Source of the DNA: Escallonia rubra | Taxonomy: Eukaryota > Streptophyta > Magnoliopsida > Escalloniales > Escalloniaceae | DNA length: 64,000 bases | NCBI GenBank assembly: GCA_033065855.1 | Contig: JAVXUO010002892.1 | Span: 20,102 to 84,101 of the forward strand | Direction: 5' to 3' | Part shown: one piece after another, positions 45,901-58,591 of the stretch | Position numbering within the stretch: the first letter of the stretch is position 1 | Layout of the letters: each line of letters begins with the position of its first letter | Translations under genes and position numbers: made by a program | Notes under the pieces: model-generated | The model's input: only the letters and a program-made list of their open reading frames with translations | What the model was told of the DNA's origin: nothing | Databases searched by the model: none

Positions 45901-46872
45901 TCTCACATTATATGTGGATGATATGTTGATTGCTGCGAAGAGTAAGTCTCATATTCTGCACTTGAAGAAATTGTTGAGTAAGGAGTTTGATATGAAGGAT
46001 CTTGGTTCTGCCAAAAAGATCCTTGGTATGGAGATTCATAGAGATCGAAAGGCAGGAAAGTTATGGGTAACTCAGAAAAGTTATGTTGAAAAGGTACTGG
46101 AGAGGTTTAGTATGCTCAATGCTAAACCGGTTAGTACACAATTGAGAGCTCATTTTCAGTTATCTTTGTCCTAGTACAAAAGAAGATGTTGAGTATATGT
46201 CTCGAGTACCGTACACAAATGTGGTAGGTTGTCTTATGTATGCCATGGTGTGTATCAGACCTGATATCACATGTAGTTATTATGGTCAGTAGGTATATGA
46301 GAAATCCAGGAAAGAAGCATTGAGATGCAGTGAAGTGGATCTTCTGTTACTTAGCAAGTTCGACCAAATTTGGCATCATGTTTGATCGTGATGGGGTAAG
46401 AGGTGAGGTCTCTGGCTTTGTGGATTCTGATTATGTTGGGGACTTGGATTCCAGGAGGTCCACGACTGGATATATTTTTACATTCTATGGAGGGCCGATA
46501 TGTTGGAAATCAGTGTTACAGTCTACTACAGCATTGTCAACTACGGAGGCAGAGTACATGGCTTTGACAGAGGCAGCTAAGGAGGCATTATGGTTAAAGG
46601 GATTGGTAGAGGAGCTTGACTTCAAGCAGCGTGGTGTTTTGTTACAGTGTGACAGTCAGAGTGCATTGGATTTGGCAAAGAATCAGGTTTTCCATGCAAG
46701 GACCAAGCATATTGATGTACGTTATCATAGGGTCCGGGAATGGATTAATTCTAAACAAATTGTCGTGCACAAGGTTCACACTAATGACAACGCTGCTGAT
46801 ATGCTCACGAAGACAGTCATGACAGAGAAGTTCAAGCATTGCTTGAGCTTGATTCATCTTCTTTCTTGTTGA
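42917..46872 (+). pseudogene. Copia gag-pol polyprotein, interrupted
   Basis: Gag begins MSNNTTMKYACEQFDGKTNF. A one-base insertion near 43199 and two CAG-to-TAG-like stops near 43240 break it, and it resumes MDEDLDLGDYISEFKRL. A zinc knuckle CWYCKEIGHIARKC follows. The protease motif reads WFLNSACSFHM, with Asn where the catalytic Asp is expected. A one-base insertion near 43965-43970 precedes integrase (LWHKRLGHLSEGGM, HSDVWGP, FRSDNGMEY, PEQNGVAERM), in which one zinc-ligand Cys is replaced by Tyr (FYKFCVFGK). A TGA lies at 44746. RT begins CKWIYRKKEDQKYKARLVAKG, shifts frame near 45740 and contains LYVDDMLIAA. RNase H (46330-46872) includes DSDYVGDLDSRRSTTGY, TEAEYMAL and HARTKHIDVRYH. 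Confidence 0.95.
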
Positions 46873-46995
46873 GTTCAAGGTGGAGTGTATCCCTACCTTT
46901 AAAGGGGATGCAAGGTGGAGTACCTGAAGAAGGTACTGAAGGCATATTACACTTTTCTCATGGAGTGGTTTGTTAATACAAGCCAAGGTGGAGAT

Positions 46996-47399
46996 TGTTG
47001 ATATATGTCTTGTATTTATGTCCCACATCGGTTACTCAAAGAAGGTTGCAACTTAGCCCTTAGTATATAAGACATCTTGTCCCACGTTGGTTGGAGAGAG
47101 AAGATCACTGCTTTCTCCAAGTATAAGTAAGGTGTCTTGTATTGTGTTTAAGGGCAAGAGAGGAGAGTCCTTCTTTGAGTAGGCCAAGATAGAAGAGTCC
47201 TTCTCTGAGTAGGAAAGAGAGGATAGTCTTTCTTTGGGTAGGCAAAGAAAGAAGAGTCCTTCTTTGAGTAGGAAAACAGTTGAGAGATACACGTGTAGGA
47301 GCGTTGTAAATCTGACTTGTGCAAAGTGGATTTGAGTTTTGTGTTTTCTTATTTGGTTATCGTGTTCTATACATATTTATCTAGAGCCATTTCGTAACA
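46996..47399 (+). repeat. 3' LTR of the 42.4-47.4 kb copia element
   Basis: 404 bp, same ends as the 5' copy, preceded by the purine-rich AAGGTGGAGAT. It lacks the 12-bp stretch present in the 5' LTR. Confidence 0.95.
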
Positions 47400-48055
47400 C
47401 GTAGAAATTTCCATCCATACTCCCACTCAAGCAAACAGAGAACTTATCTGCGGTAGCACAAGCCATCACACAATTCATGTGCATGTAGGAAATTGAAATG
47501 TCTCTGTCATATAGCACCACAGAGTCACGGCGATTTGTGTATCAGTCTTCCAACACACAGTTAGTTAACTAACTTGTTTATGATTATTCTTCACCAATTC
47601 TTGCATTAGCAATATATTGTTAGCAATAATTTTTTTCCTTGCACAAAAGTTGACTCTCTTTTTTATCAAAACAAGGAGCACATCTTGGAATTTCTTGCAT
47701 AAAATATTGCTTAAATACTTATGCAGGAGTAGGAGTTAGAGTACATAGGGGTTTTAGCTGTAAAGCTTAATATTCTACTGCAGTGTTCTGTTATAAACTC
47801 TAGTTTTTAAGCGCATAGAGTGTGCGAATACTTAACATGATTTGTGCCAAAACCAAGTGAGAAAGATGACTGAAGCAACCAAAATAGTCAATTAAGTTGG
47901 GTCTAAAAAACAAGAATCATATTCCCAAACGGATTAAAAGAGAAGACAACCAACTAATTTGGGAACAACGTACTTCATAAAGCTGTGAAGTGACACGGTT
48001 TAATAGTCGACTGATTCACAAAGTTGTCGTGCATTTTGAAGATAAAAGCAACTAG
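47400..48055. other. Intergenic, nothing recognised
   Basis: AT-rich sequence with no ORF or repeat that could be assigned. Confidence 0.4.
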
Positions 48056-48058
48056 TTA

Positions 48059-48405
48059 GGGTGTGTTTGGATATAGGATTTGAACTGAGGATTTGACTTT
48101 GGTAGGGTATTTATAAATCACTTGGACAAAATATCTTGTTTGGATAGTCAATAGGGAGTTTTCGAAATTTTGGAGTGATTTGAACTAGTTATTTGTCAAA
48201 TCCACTCTAATCAGTAATTTATAAATCCACAATAACTAGTTCCCTATTCTTTAGCAATCTTGTCTCCCACCATTTTTAACAACCTTTTGCTTCCATTCTT
48301 CCAAACAATATATTTCAAAATTATAGAATTTTTAAATCAAGAAATTTCGAAATGAGGGCATTTTGAAATACTCAGTATTCCAAAATCTTATATCCAAACA
48401 CGCCC
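48059..48405. mobile_element. Tourist-like MITE, 347 bp
   Basis: Inverted ends GGGTGTGTTTGGATATAGGA and GGGCGTGTTTGGATATAAGA differ at two positions, and TTA flanks both sides (48056-48058 and 48406-48408). The interior is AT-rich with no coding. The TTA target and GGG...CCC ends are those of PIF/Harbinger-derived MITEs. Confidence 0.88.
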
Positions 48406-48599
48406 TTATTGAAGTGTTATGGACATAAAAATATTACCACCCCTATCAAGAAAAATAGCTTCCAAAACAGGAATTCGACAGTAAATCCTTTAGATTTAAG
48501 ATCAATTAAAGGAGAAGATAACAGAGTTATTTGGAAACCATGTTGGTTTAAAAGACATTTTCTCTGCCTTCTCTCTAATAAGGTTTCAACTAACAGTCA

Positions 48600-49828
48600 C
48601 CACAACTGCCCCACCGCACGTGGGGCGGCAGCCACTCCAGTCTATATTTTCCGTTCTTCCATCCTGTGTGGTGATAGCCTTAAGGCTTGATCAATGTGTG
48701 GCCAACAACATAAGTGATGGGCGGTCGGCGGCGTGGCGCCTCACCAGATCTGATCGGAGATGGCAACCTCTCAATAAATCTTCGATCTCGGTCGAACTTG
48801 GTAGATTCAAATAAATCTACCCGTTTCGTCTTTCTTTTCACCTTTCGCCAAAGGTGACCAGAATTTTGCCAGCAGTGACCCGAACTTCACCGCCGATAAC
48901 CGGAATTGCGCCGACATTGCTTGACCGTCATTTCTAAAATGTCTTTCAGTTTTTATGCATTTTAGTCTTATCTGTTCCGTGATGTACAGTGGTGAAGATT
49001 GGGTTTGTGGTTAGTTGTGATATCTTTGGTAGTTACATGAGGACTTGATTTTGAAAGAGCTGAGCCATGGTTATGGTTTTGTTCTTTGGAACCTGAGGGT
49101 CTTAGGGGGTAGGGTGAGGGGGATAAGGTCTCCGGGGGGGGTGCGTTCTGTTGGGAGAAAAAAGGGGGATTTGAGGCCCTGGGGGTAGGGTAGGGTGCGT
49201 TCTGTTGGGAGAAAAAGGGAGGAATTCGAGGCCAAGGGGGTGGGGGGTGGGGAAGGGATCTGTCTGGATTCGGGGCGATGCTTTCTTTTTTTAGGGGGTG
49301 GGGGTGGTTAGGGCTTCTTTTTAGTGATTGAGCATCCTGCGTGCCTACCATTGTCTGTGGTGGGTGGTAGTGGTTTCTCTGCCCTGTCTTGTGAAATTTG
49401 GTTCGAATTTGACAAAGGACAGTAGAAGGATAAAATTTGCGGTGTTGAAGATCTTGGTGGTGTACTGCGCCTTGTTTAATAACGTGCTCATTTTTGGGTC
49501 GTGCGGTCCTCGATGGTCTGCTCTATTGTTATCACATTGTGTTTTGTGTTTTGTTCTTATTTTTGTTTCGTTCCTTTTTATTCCTAAACCTGTAATATTT
49601 GCATGTTACTTTAAGTTGAGTTATAATGTAGGATATGCTATGCTCTAATTCAATTGTAATATGTCTACGTTTATTAGGTTTTTTATGTTGTCAATATCGA
49701 CCTTTGTGGTCATGTATCACGAATCACGGGAATGTCGTGATCTTTATCAGTCATTTGGCAACTCTTGTATTCGCTACAAAAGCGTTTTATTATTAATGCT
49801 ATGCGCAACTTTATTCAAAAAAAAAAAT
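48600..49828 (+). repeat. Possible retroposon with 3' poly(A), no coding recognised
   Basis: The left part has a GTGACC/GCCGG-type leader-like block (48840-48920). The right part is T-rich and ends ATTCAAAAAAAAAA at 49828, the look of a truncated LINE or processed retroposon end. A G-rich tract with a repeated GGTAGGGT...GTGCGTTCTGTTGGGAGAAAAA unit lies at 49090-49260. No RT motif and no target duplication were found. Confidence 0.25.
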
Positions 49829-52457
49829 TCGAGTCATCCGCGAAGCTGCCATGCATTGCAAAGTTAAAATCAACTAGGTATTGTTGGTTATAGAAGTGAA
49901 ATGTTACTACCTGCTGAGCGGATTATCCGCCAAAAGGGGCAATTCAAACAATAGATGCTTTATGTCAAACATCAACTATGCTCCATCCTCCGCTCGTTGG
50001 TGAGGAACATTATGAAACTGCTCAAAGGGTTAAGAAAACTTTGCAACATTAGAAAGAACATTTGGACATTATCCGAAAAATTATTTGAAGTGGATCCGTA
50101 ATCATAACTTCACATTAGTACGATGGTAACTGAAATCACAAAACAGAACGAGGATGGCAGATTCCATAATAGATATAAAAAGCACTCTAAATGGTTCTGT
50201 AGAATTAACACACTTAATCTTGCAGCAACTTCCCCCTGGATACTTTTCGTATTGTGAAAAGTTATTTTGAGCTTAATTGGAAATATCAATCTCCTGAAAA
50301 AAGTTAAGCTCAACTTTGTTATATATTAGCCTGCCATAACCCTAACCACCCTCCCCCCCACCCTCCCCCCACCCCCCAAAAAAAACTAGGCGTCTCTACC
50401 ACCATCATAGGTTTCCTCCGATGTAAGGTGGCGTGGTAACACAATTAGTTTTACAGTTTTGGTTTGTTTAACTTCCTGTGGTGTGTTTGATTTTTATTTT
50501 TATATTTGGGCCTCCTTGTGCCTAGGTCTTGTGATGGTTGTCCTTCGCCGATGGTTGATCAATCTTCTATGCATGAACTCTTTTGTCGATTTCTGTGAGC
50601 CTTGGGATATAGAACGTGGGGTGTCTTTTGGTTGATGGGCTATTCTTGTGGGTTGGGTAAGGTTTTGGATTAGGTTCTGGGTTGCTTTGGTCAAAGGCTA
50701 ATGTGTATTGGGTGGTTCGTGGTTGGGTTGTTGCTTCCATGCTGGTTTTTGGGCATGATGGTGACACTAGTGTAGTGGTTATTGAGGGAGCCTGTGAACC
50801 CTTTTTTTTGTCCTTCTACGTTTGTCCCCCCCCCCCCTCCCCTATTTACAAATAGGTTGGTGGGCGTGTTTAGGCGATGGTGGATGTCGATGCATCGCCG
50901 CATTAGTGGATGTGTTCTGGTAGTGGTGCTAGCGCCGGAAGTGCTTTGGCAGTGGTTGTGTCTTGGGGTTGTGGTGGTGATTGGGATGACAATATGTGGG
51001 AAGGTAGGGTGATGAGGCAATTTTCAGGTCAGATGCCAATTTTTAGATGCGCCGCGTGGCTTTGATGTGCAGTGTTGGCCAAGGTCAATGAGGAGGCTTC
51101 TTAGAGCAGATAGCATTAATTGGATTCAGCAGTCTTATCAACTTTTAAAGTTTGCATGGTTATCAACAAAAGTTGATTGTGCTTGATTGCTTATGTGATC
51201 ACTTAGCTATAATCTGGTGTTTTTTGTCATGTTTGTCTTGTGGCTTCTTTTATCTTTCGTTGTCTTCGACTGAGTTGTTCTCCTTGTTTATAGTTAGTGT
51301 CTTTGTTTGGGTAAAGGCGCGCTAATATTCTATGTGGTAGCCTTTGATACGGATTACTGGCACTGAAGTCATTCATCATTTTGTCGCTCTCGGTTATGCG
51401 CGAGGCTTGGCTTCGTGCTGCCTGGGTATCCACAGTGGCGGGCTGCAGTCACTTGTTATTTCTATGGAGGAAATGTTTTATGCATGAAGCCTCGATCTGG
51501 TAGGGATAATTGGGATTAAAGCCATTTTTTTTTTTGCCACTCTGGCTTGTGCATGGAGACTTGGCTTTGTGCAGTTTCATGTCTAGGGATTTGCCATGAG
51601 GAATGCCGTCACATGTTATTTTTCAATTTTTTTTAGTACTCCAGCTACTACTACATGCTTAGATTAGTAGCTAGGATTTTTGTCCAAAGAGAAAAAAATA
51701 CGTTTATATTCGAATATCTACTTGCTAAATGAATATATTAAGGTGATGTACTCGTTATATTCTTCATATAGTTGTATCTCGTAAGGGACCGGTCAGTGCA
51801 GGTGCACGTCTAAGATTTTACGTTTTAGCTAGCCAAAGATCTTTATATTACAAGAAGGCCTACGTAATAGTTTTTGGCCATTGTGTTCAAACTGAGGGCA
51901 AGTATGCTCAACAAGGTTGTGTGACGCATTGCTTGGCCTGAAATTCTTTTTATTATTCCCAGTTTGTTTTTTCATCGGTAAACCAGTCTTTTGATTTCTT
52001 CTGCTGGCAGCAATAGACTTACCGTATGAGAATAGTGCGGTGGCATGTGAGTCAATGGAAAATGATAACGGTAACACACACTACGAGGAAGTTATGATTA
52101 ACCTTCAGTTTGTCGACCATCAGGTTTGTATGCCTCGACTGTTTGGAACAGAAATATACCCACAGAGATGTACCCTTTCGGAAAGTTGAGCCTTGCTTCA
52201 AAGCCATTTTATTGGTAGGGACGAGATTAATGAATTATGATCCTTTATTGTAGTACTATCCTTTCTGGACTTTTGCATCTCACGTGTTAAATTCGCATCA
52301 TTAGGGTGCCTCTGATGTAGCCCATGTGCAATTAAGCCAAACTAAACAAAGGAACATTGTCACGGCCCTAGAGTTTGACAAGCACAACTCTACGTCAATT
52401 GTGCGGCACTTTAGCAAATCACCCCCATGGATGCCTAAGTCAGTCTTACTCTCCTTC
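49829..52457. other. Intergenic, no gene recognised
   Basis: It contains GT-rich low-complexity stretches (50500-51010), a C-run near 50826-50840 and CCCTCC/CCCCAC tracts near 50350. ORFs here are artefacts of skewed composition. No repeat boundary could be fixed until the CACTA terminus at 52458. Confidence 0.4.
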
Positions 52458-53092
52458 CACTACAAGAACACAGGCTTTTAGCGACGGGGAAATCCGTCGC
52501 TAAAAGCCCAAAATCCATCGCTAAAAGAATTAGCGACGGATTCACCATCGCTAAAAATCCCTCGTATAAAACCCCGTCACTAATAGTTTAGTGACGGAAT
52601 TTTTAAATCCGTCGCTAAATATTTAATTTTTACCAACGGACTTATTTTTCATTAGCGACGGATATTCCGTCGCGAATTATATTTTTAGAATTTTAATTTA
52701 TTTTCTTTTTTGTCAAATTAGCGACGGATTAAATATTTTAGCGACGCAATATTCCGTCACTAAAAAACTTATTTAGCGACGGAATATTCCGTCGCTAAAT
52801 AAATGATTGTACGAATACTTTTAGCGACGGAATTAATCTGTCGCCAAAAGTCAAAAAAAAAAAATTTATTTTTCAATTACCCAGACCTGTAATATAATTT
52901 TCATTTCTCAACAATAACGCGCAATAATCAATACACAAAGAAATATATATAATCAATTATAAAAAATATTTATTATAAAAAAAACTCATATATGTACAAG
53001 CCGGGAACCGGATACAGCCGGTTAGGAGAGGGGAGAAGAGTACAAGCCGGGCGCGGGGGGGGAAGCTAGGAACGGGCACGGGAAGGGGCTCA

Positions 53093-54789
53093 TCAGGGGT
53101 TCCCGAGTCCCGGATCTGGATCCTGCTGATCCGGGGCCGGCTCGGCCTGTCCAGCAGTGCCCTGCTCCCTGATCATCCTCACCACCACTGTAGCAATGCG
53201 CTGGATCTCCTCGTCGTCCAACTGAGGATGAGGAGCCGGTGTCTGTGGAGGGGCAGCAGGGGGTGAGGACGCTCCTATCACGGCACGAGCAGTCGTGCTA
53301 GGCAGGCCGCGTATGCGGCCTTTCGGCCGATTCACGACCTCCGGCGTATCCAGCCATCGCTTCAACCCCCCAGTACTCGCAGCCGTACTAGTGGACGCTG
53401 ATGGCTGTCCGGACTGCTGCTCGGACCCCCTTAGCTGTTCATACGAGGCCTGCAAAAATAGTGGTTTAACGATATGTTAGGGCATTAATTAACGAAACAG
53501 ACATTGAGGATAGAAAGAAAAAACATTAACAACTTAAATAAATTGACTCACATCGATCCGCCGGGCAATATCTGAAATATAGTCGCCCGCCCGGCGTCTC
53601 GTCCTTGTCCTTCTTCCGCACGTGCGTCTGAGTATAGGTCAGAGCTATGACCTCATCCTCCTCCAGATCCGGGTGCTCGACCGCGTTCATGTGTCGGACG
53701 ATGTCGTGTGGCACCGACCCCCCCGTGTGCGTCGGATCTCTGTTCTGTCTGTTCTCAGCCCCGCTCTTACTCTTGGCGTCCCAACCTGGATCCGCAGCCC
53801 ACCGATCTATCATCTCCCCCCATACACGGTGAGATATCCAATGTGGGGGATATCTCGTCATGTCCGTCATCGGGGCACCCGCGGGCAGCGCCTTCTTCGC
53901 CCGGTCCCGTGCATCGTGGAGCCATCGGCGGTAATTCTTGCCGATGTAGGCAAAGAAAGCCTGCTGCCCCAGTACCTGCTGCTGAGGCGTGTCAAACGTG
54001 AACCCCTCCTGTAAGGCATTCAATAACACAAATTAACAACATAAAACAAACTGTAATTTAACATTTACTAACGCTGAAAAAAATACTTCACCGTACCAGC
54101 CACTCCTCCCATAGGGCCTCCCTCGCAGCGGCATCCCAGTCCTTCCAGTACAGGCGTGGCTCGAAGAATCGGCCCTTCACAAGAACGCCGATCTTCGTCC
54201 TCGCCATATTCTCCAGGATCCTGCCAAAGAAGTAATTAAATTAATTAATACAGTTCAAATATAAATTAACACCCCAAAATTTTAAATATAAGGCATGAGG
54301 TGATATTTTTAGTACTTACAGGCCCTCCTGCGTGAGCGTAACTCTCTGTTTACGCTGGGGGTCGATGCGTACCCCGCGTGTCGGACCACGGCCTCGTCGA
54401 GATCCTACAAAACACAGACATTAATACAGTTCAAATATAAGGCTAGCGAAAATGTATGAAACACCGTTATCAACTATACCTGAGGTAGAACCCACGGAAG
54501 ATGGAGAATGCACGCGCGTGTGGGATGAATCTGCGTCGGGCTGGGGCGACGGCTCGAGCTGGGGTTGGGGCGACGGCTGGGGCTGGGGCGACGGCGATGG
54601 CTGGAGCTGGGGCGACGGTGACTGGGGCTGGGGCCCCATCTGCTGTCCGCGATCACTCTGTGCCTCGTCATCAGTAGGCAATGACGAGGTGGGACCCACC
54701 GGGGAGGAAGCAGCTCGGCGTCCAGCCCGGCCACGAATAGCCCGTATCCTATCCATATCTGACTTCATATAGATTATATACAAAGACAT
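53093..54789 (-). CDS. Second CACTA protein, Transposase_24 (Ptta/En/Spm) type, probable frameshift
   Basis: Exons with GT-AG borders: 54789-54480, 54404-54320, 54220-54097, 54008-53552 and 53450-53093. The N-terminus is basic (RIRAIRGRAGRR), then Pro/Gln/Ser-rich, followed by a conserved region with RKQRVTLTQEGL, KGRFFEPRLYWKDWDAAAREALWEEWL, NYRRWLHDARDRAKK, HWISHRVWGEMIDRW and NRQNRDPTHTGGSV. This is the arrangement of the plant transposase family that accompanies TNP2 in CACTA elements and is thought to bind subterminal repeats. The C-terminal exon carries GLKRWLDTPEVV. Exon 4 is 457 bp, one base more than a multiple of three, and its last 17 codons make family-like sense (RRRAGDYISDIARRID) only in the next frame. 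So a 1-bp insertion near 53597-53617 is likely. The start is 54789 or the ATG at 54768. Confidence 0.75.
54590..54660 (-). repeat. Pro/Gln/Ser codon repeat inside the second CACTA gene
   Basis: Reverse-strand codons form PSPQPQ-type repeats (CCCAGCCCCAGCC...). Open frames on the plus strand across it (WGDG repeats) are shadows. Confidence 0.7.
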
Positions 54790-54932
54790 TAACACGTGAA
54801 AAACAATAATTTAGGCATAAATCATCATCGGCACTATATATATATATATGAACGGAAGTGCAAAAACACATCAATAAACACCAAGTTCTAAAATGTTACT
54901 ACATTTTTCCCGTGATGTTACAACATTACAAG

Positions 54933-57900
54933 TCAATCATTTTCAGTTTGCGAATCATCTTCATCACTTTCCTCGTCGCCCTCTTCTTCGTGGGACTCGT
55001 CGTCCTCTTCATCTTCTAATTCATCCTCTTCATCAGTAGACTCGGTCACATCATCTCCAACACTTTCAACGTCTTCCGCGTCATCATCTACGACTTCTTC
55101 TCCCACAAGAAGTGTTGTTGGAAGAGGAAGATCGTCCTCCTCGTTGTTGACCTCAACAGGGAACAAGACACGTGGTTGGTCGGCTTGAAAGGAGTCTAGC
55201 TCACTGTCATATGTCACGGGCAATTTCTTGGACTTGATAGTTGTATACCAATGAGATTTGGGATTGGCGACGTCCTCCGCGTAAAAGACTTGTACAGCTT
55301 GACTAGCAAACACAAAGGGCTCGTCTGATGCAAGTCTTGACTTGACATTGACATCTACAATCCCTTGAGAGCTAACACGGATTCCTCTACTGCATGTGAC
55401 ATCGAACCACGTACACTTGAACATTACCAGGCGGTTTTGGGAACCCAGATATGTTAGCTCAACAATCTCATCTAGCTCTCCGTAAAAGTCCATGCAATTC
55501 TCGGCATAACAGTCGCCGTTGACCAAGACTCCACTGTTTTGGGTTTGTTTTGTTCGGTCATCATCTTTTACGTTAAACCTAAACCCGTTGATGATATAGC
55601 CTCCGTAACAGGATGTTTGTTTGTTAGGGCCTTCGGCTAGTAATTTCAAGCAGGAGGCCACTGGTCTATCCATTGACTGAACCTATTGTAGATGACGGTA
55701 AAAATTAAGGATAAATCAGTATACTAATTGGCCACAGAACTGTATATAACACATAATATAATTTCGTTAAATAATCTTACACGGATTTTGAACCACTGTA
55801 CAAATTGTGATTTCCGATGAGATTCAAGTCCAGCGGGATCAGTGATTAAAGATTCCGCATCGAACTCACTGCAAACCAATATGCATTTGACTCGCTTAAC
55901 ACACACTTTCAATTATGTACAGCAATGTAAGTGAATTAAGACTTTAACTTACTCAACGAATGCCGAAACTTCATCGCAATTTAGAAGGGCATATATTGTT
56001 GCAGCACTGTACTCTTCATCTGTTAGCCATCGAGTATACGTTCGGCCGAACGGACTACCTGACTGCTTGAATATTGACAATTGCCCTTCCAAATTTGTGC
56101 TTGCTCCGGGATCATTTCGGCCTAGTTGATTTAACCTTGTACCAACATCAGGCCCGAAATATTGACTACAAAAGTTTACAAGTTCTTCCATTACGTAAGC
56201 CTCCGCAATTGAGCCCTCAACCCGAGCCTTATTACGGACTTTTTTCTTTAAATGGAACATGAACCTAGAAGTTTAGCGAATCGAGTTAGGTGGAATATCA
56301 ATGATAACAGATGTCGCATTAAGTGTAAACGAACAACTGTAACAATTTAAGGATTACCTCTCGAAGGGATACATCCACCGATATTGCACGGGTCCACCCA
56401 TCTTAGCTTCATATGCCAAGTGAACAGGCAGATGCTCCATTGAATCAAAGAACGAAGGTGGGAAGATTTTCTCCAGCTTGCAAATCGTCACCACAATGTT
56501 CTTCTCAAGCACTTCCATGTTACTCACCCGGATCGTAGAAGAGCATATATCTCGAAAGAAATGAGATAATTCAGTCAAAGTCTCGCAAACAACCCGTGGC
56601 AACAGTCCCCGGAAGGCAATAGGAATGAATCTCTCCATGAATACGTGGCAGTCGTGACTCTTCATCCCTTGGAACTTGCATTCCGATACATTGCAACAAC
56701 GAGATATGTTGGACGCAAACCCATCCGGAAGCTTCAAATTCTTAACCCACTGACAGACCTTCTCCACTTGTTTCTTGTCTAGACAGTAAGGTGCTTTCGG
56801 AAGTATGGTCCTCCCACTGACTGTCCGAGGATGCAATTCACGGCGTACACCCAACTGTTGTAGATCCCTTCTCGCTTTAAGGTGATCTTTCGATTTGCCC
56901 TTGACATTCATCACTGTGTTGAACACATTATCAAAAACGTTCTTCTCAATATGCATCACATCCATGTTGTTTCGGATAACGAGCGTCCTCCAGTAGGCTA
57001 ACTCCCAGAAGATACAAAATTTTCTCCAGTTGTGCTCTTTCCCGAACCCTGCAATCTTCTGATCCGGCACACCCTTACCGTGTGGTATGTCAGTATCAAG
57101 TGCCTCCAGGTGTGAGAGTACTTCTTCACCAGATGGGTAGTCCAGTGTGACAACCTCACGCTCGATTGTCCCGTCAAATTTATCCTTCTGCCTACGAAAC
57201 TGATGGCCCGGTGGCAAAAGCTTACGGTGACATCCGAACCACGAGGCCTTTCCGCCGTGCTTTAACGTATGACCGGGGTTCACGCCCATACAAGCAGGGC
57301 ATGCTAGCTTCCCATGTGTGCTCCAGCCACACGTCATTCCCAATGCGGGGAAATCATGTATAGTCCACATCAAAGCAGCCCTCATCTGAAAATTTTGTTT
57401 AAGGGATGCATCATATGTTTCGACTCCATGATTCCATAATTGTTTTAACTCATCAATCAACGGCCTTAAATACACATCTATGTCCTTACCGGGACTCTTC
57501 GGCCCCGGAATAAGCAACGACAAGAACATATACGGCTTCTTCATGCACATGCCTGGTGGAAGGTTGTAAGGGACAATAATAACAGGCCAACAGGAGTAAG
57601 GCGTGGTAGACTGACCGAAAGGGTTGAACCCATCGGTTGCCAGACCAAGTCTAACATTCCGAACTTCCTGAGCAAAGACTGGATGCCTGCGGTCAAACTC
57701 CTTCCACGCCTCTCCATCAGCTGGGTGTGTCAGCACATCGGCATCGTTGCTGCGAGTCTCACGGTGAGCCCTCATATGTTCAGCCGTACTGGAGGAGTAG
57801 TACATTCTCTGAAGCCGTGGTGTGACCGGGAAATATCGCAATATCTTCCATGCAATGTTTTTCTTCTTCCCTTTGTCCGGTTTGTACCTCGAATGATCAC

Positions 57901-58591
57901 ATACTGGACATAGTGACAAATCCTTATTCTCTTTCCAGAATAATACACAATCGTTATTGCACGCATCTATCCGGTCATAGCTCAACCCAAGTTTCCTCAT
58001 CATCTTCTTCGCGTCATAGTACGACGGCGGTAGCTTTTCACTTTCGGGCAGTATTTCTTTGATGAAGGTAACAAACTCGTTAAAACCTTTCTCACTCAGC
58101 CCGTGGTCTGATTTCAACTGTAATAACCTACTAACCGCAGACAGCCGTGTGTGTTTCGGAGCTCCATCCCACAGCGGCTCTTCCGCAGCTCTCAACAACT
58201 CATAAAACTGATGAGCCCCCTCGTTCGGCGGTTGTGGACTGTCGTTACCCCAGTCAACATTAGCATGCCCAGCATCCATAATCATATCTCGGTAATCATA
58301 TCGTGCCTCCTCCCTAACTTCAGTTTGACTAGCCAGGTTGGACGACAATACTATCGTTTCCCCGTGCTGCGTCCACCTTGTGTATCCACCCATAAAACCG
58401 TACCGACGAAGATGCCATTTTACTTCAATTCTTTTTCTCCAGTGCAACAACTCACATCTACCGCACGGACACCTTATCTTATCAAGGTCAACATGTGCAG
58501 GATGCGCATAAGCGAAGTCGAGAAATTCGTCAACGCGACACTCAAAATCTTCAGCATTCTTCCTTTTCATCCAACTTCGATCGACTGACAT
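54933..58591 (-). CDS. CACTA TNP2-type transposase, four exons, intact frame
   Basis: Exons 58591-56358, 56264-55953, 55868-55781 and 55682-54933 join in phase to 1128 codons. Residues 1-75 form the transposase-associated domain (DEFLDFAYAH, CPCGRC). The TNP2 domain follows with KNIAWKILRYFPVTPRLQRMY, LATDGFNPFG (Asp about 320), KDIDVYLRPLIDEL (about 370) and NNMDVMHIEKNVFDNV (about 543), carrying the acidic residues expected of the catalytic core. A DUF4218 region spans the exon 1-2 join (SHDCHVFMERFIPIAFRGLLP, EAYVMEELVNFCSQYF). Exon 4 holds a DUF4216 region (GGYIINGFRF, GVLVNGDC, FYGELDEIVELTYLG, MFKCTWFDV, QVFYAEDV) and an acidic tail (DEEDELEDEEDDESHEEEG). No stop or frameshift was found. 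The enzyme would cut the element at CACTA ends in the nucleus. The second gene starts 144 bp downstream. Confidence 0.92.

Larger units (their letters stand above)
42436..47399 (+). mobile_element. Complete copia retrotransposon, 4.96 kb, coding-defective
   Basis: The LTRs at 42436-42851 and 46996-47399 differ by one 12-bp deletion and a handful of substitutions, so insertion is relatively recent. Flanks CATAG and CGTAG form a 5-bp target duplication with one mismatch. The primer-binding site GTGGTATCAAGAGC follows the 5' LTR. Each LTR has a TATATAA box (42504 in the 5' copy) and three to four tandem ~36-bp units containing GAGTCCTTCTTTGAGTAGG. The order gag, protease, integrase, RT, RNase H is that of copia, and the sequence is Tnt1/Tork-like. 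Stops and frameshifts prevent expression of one polyprotein. Confidence 0.95.

Noticed and set aside
48968..49351. 127-codon minus-strand Pro-rich ORF
   Set aside because: It derives from a G-rich repeat on the plus strand. No signal, domain or splice context supports it.
49680..49850. LINE 3' end with poly(A)
   Set aside because: There is an A-run and a T-rich tail, but no RT motif upstream and no target duplication, so it was kept only as a low-confidence retroposon.
54452..54772. Plus-strand ORF with WGDG repeats
   Set aside because: It is antisense to the Pro/Gln/Ser-rich exon of the second CACTA gene, which has matching splice sites and family motifs on the minus strand.
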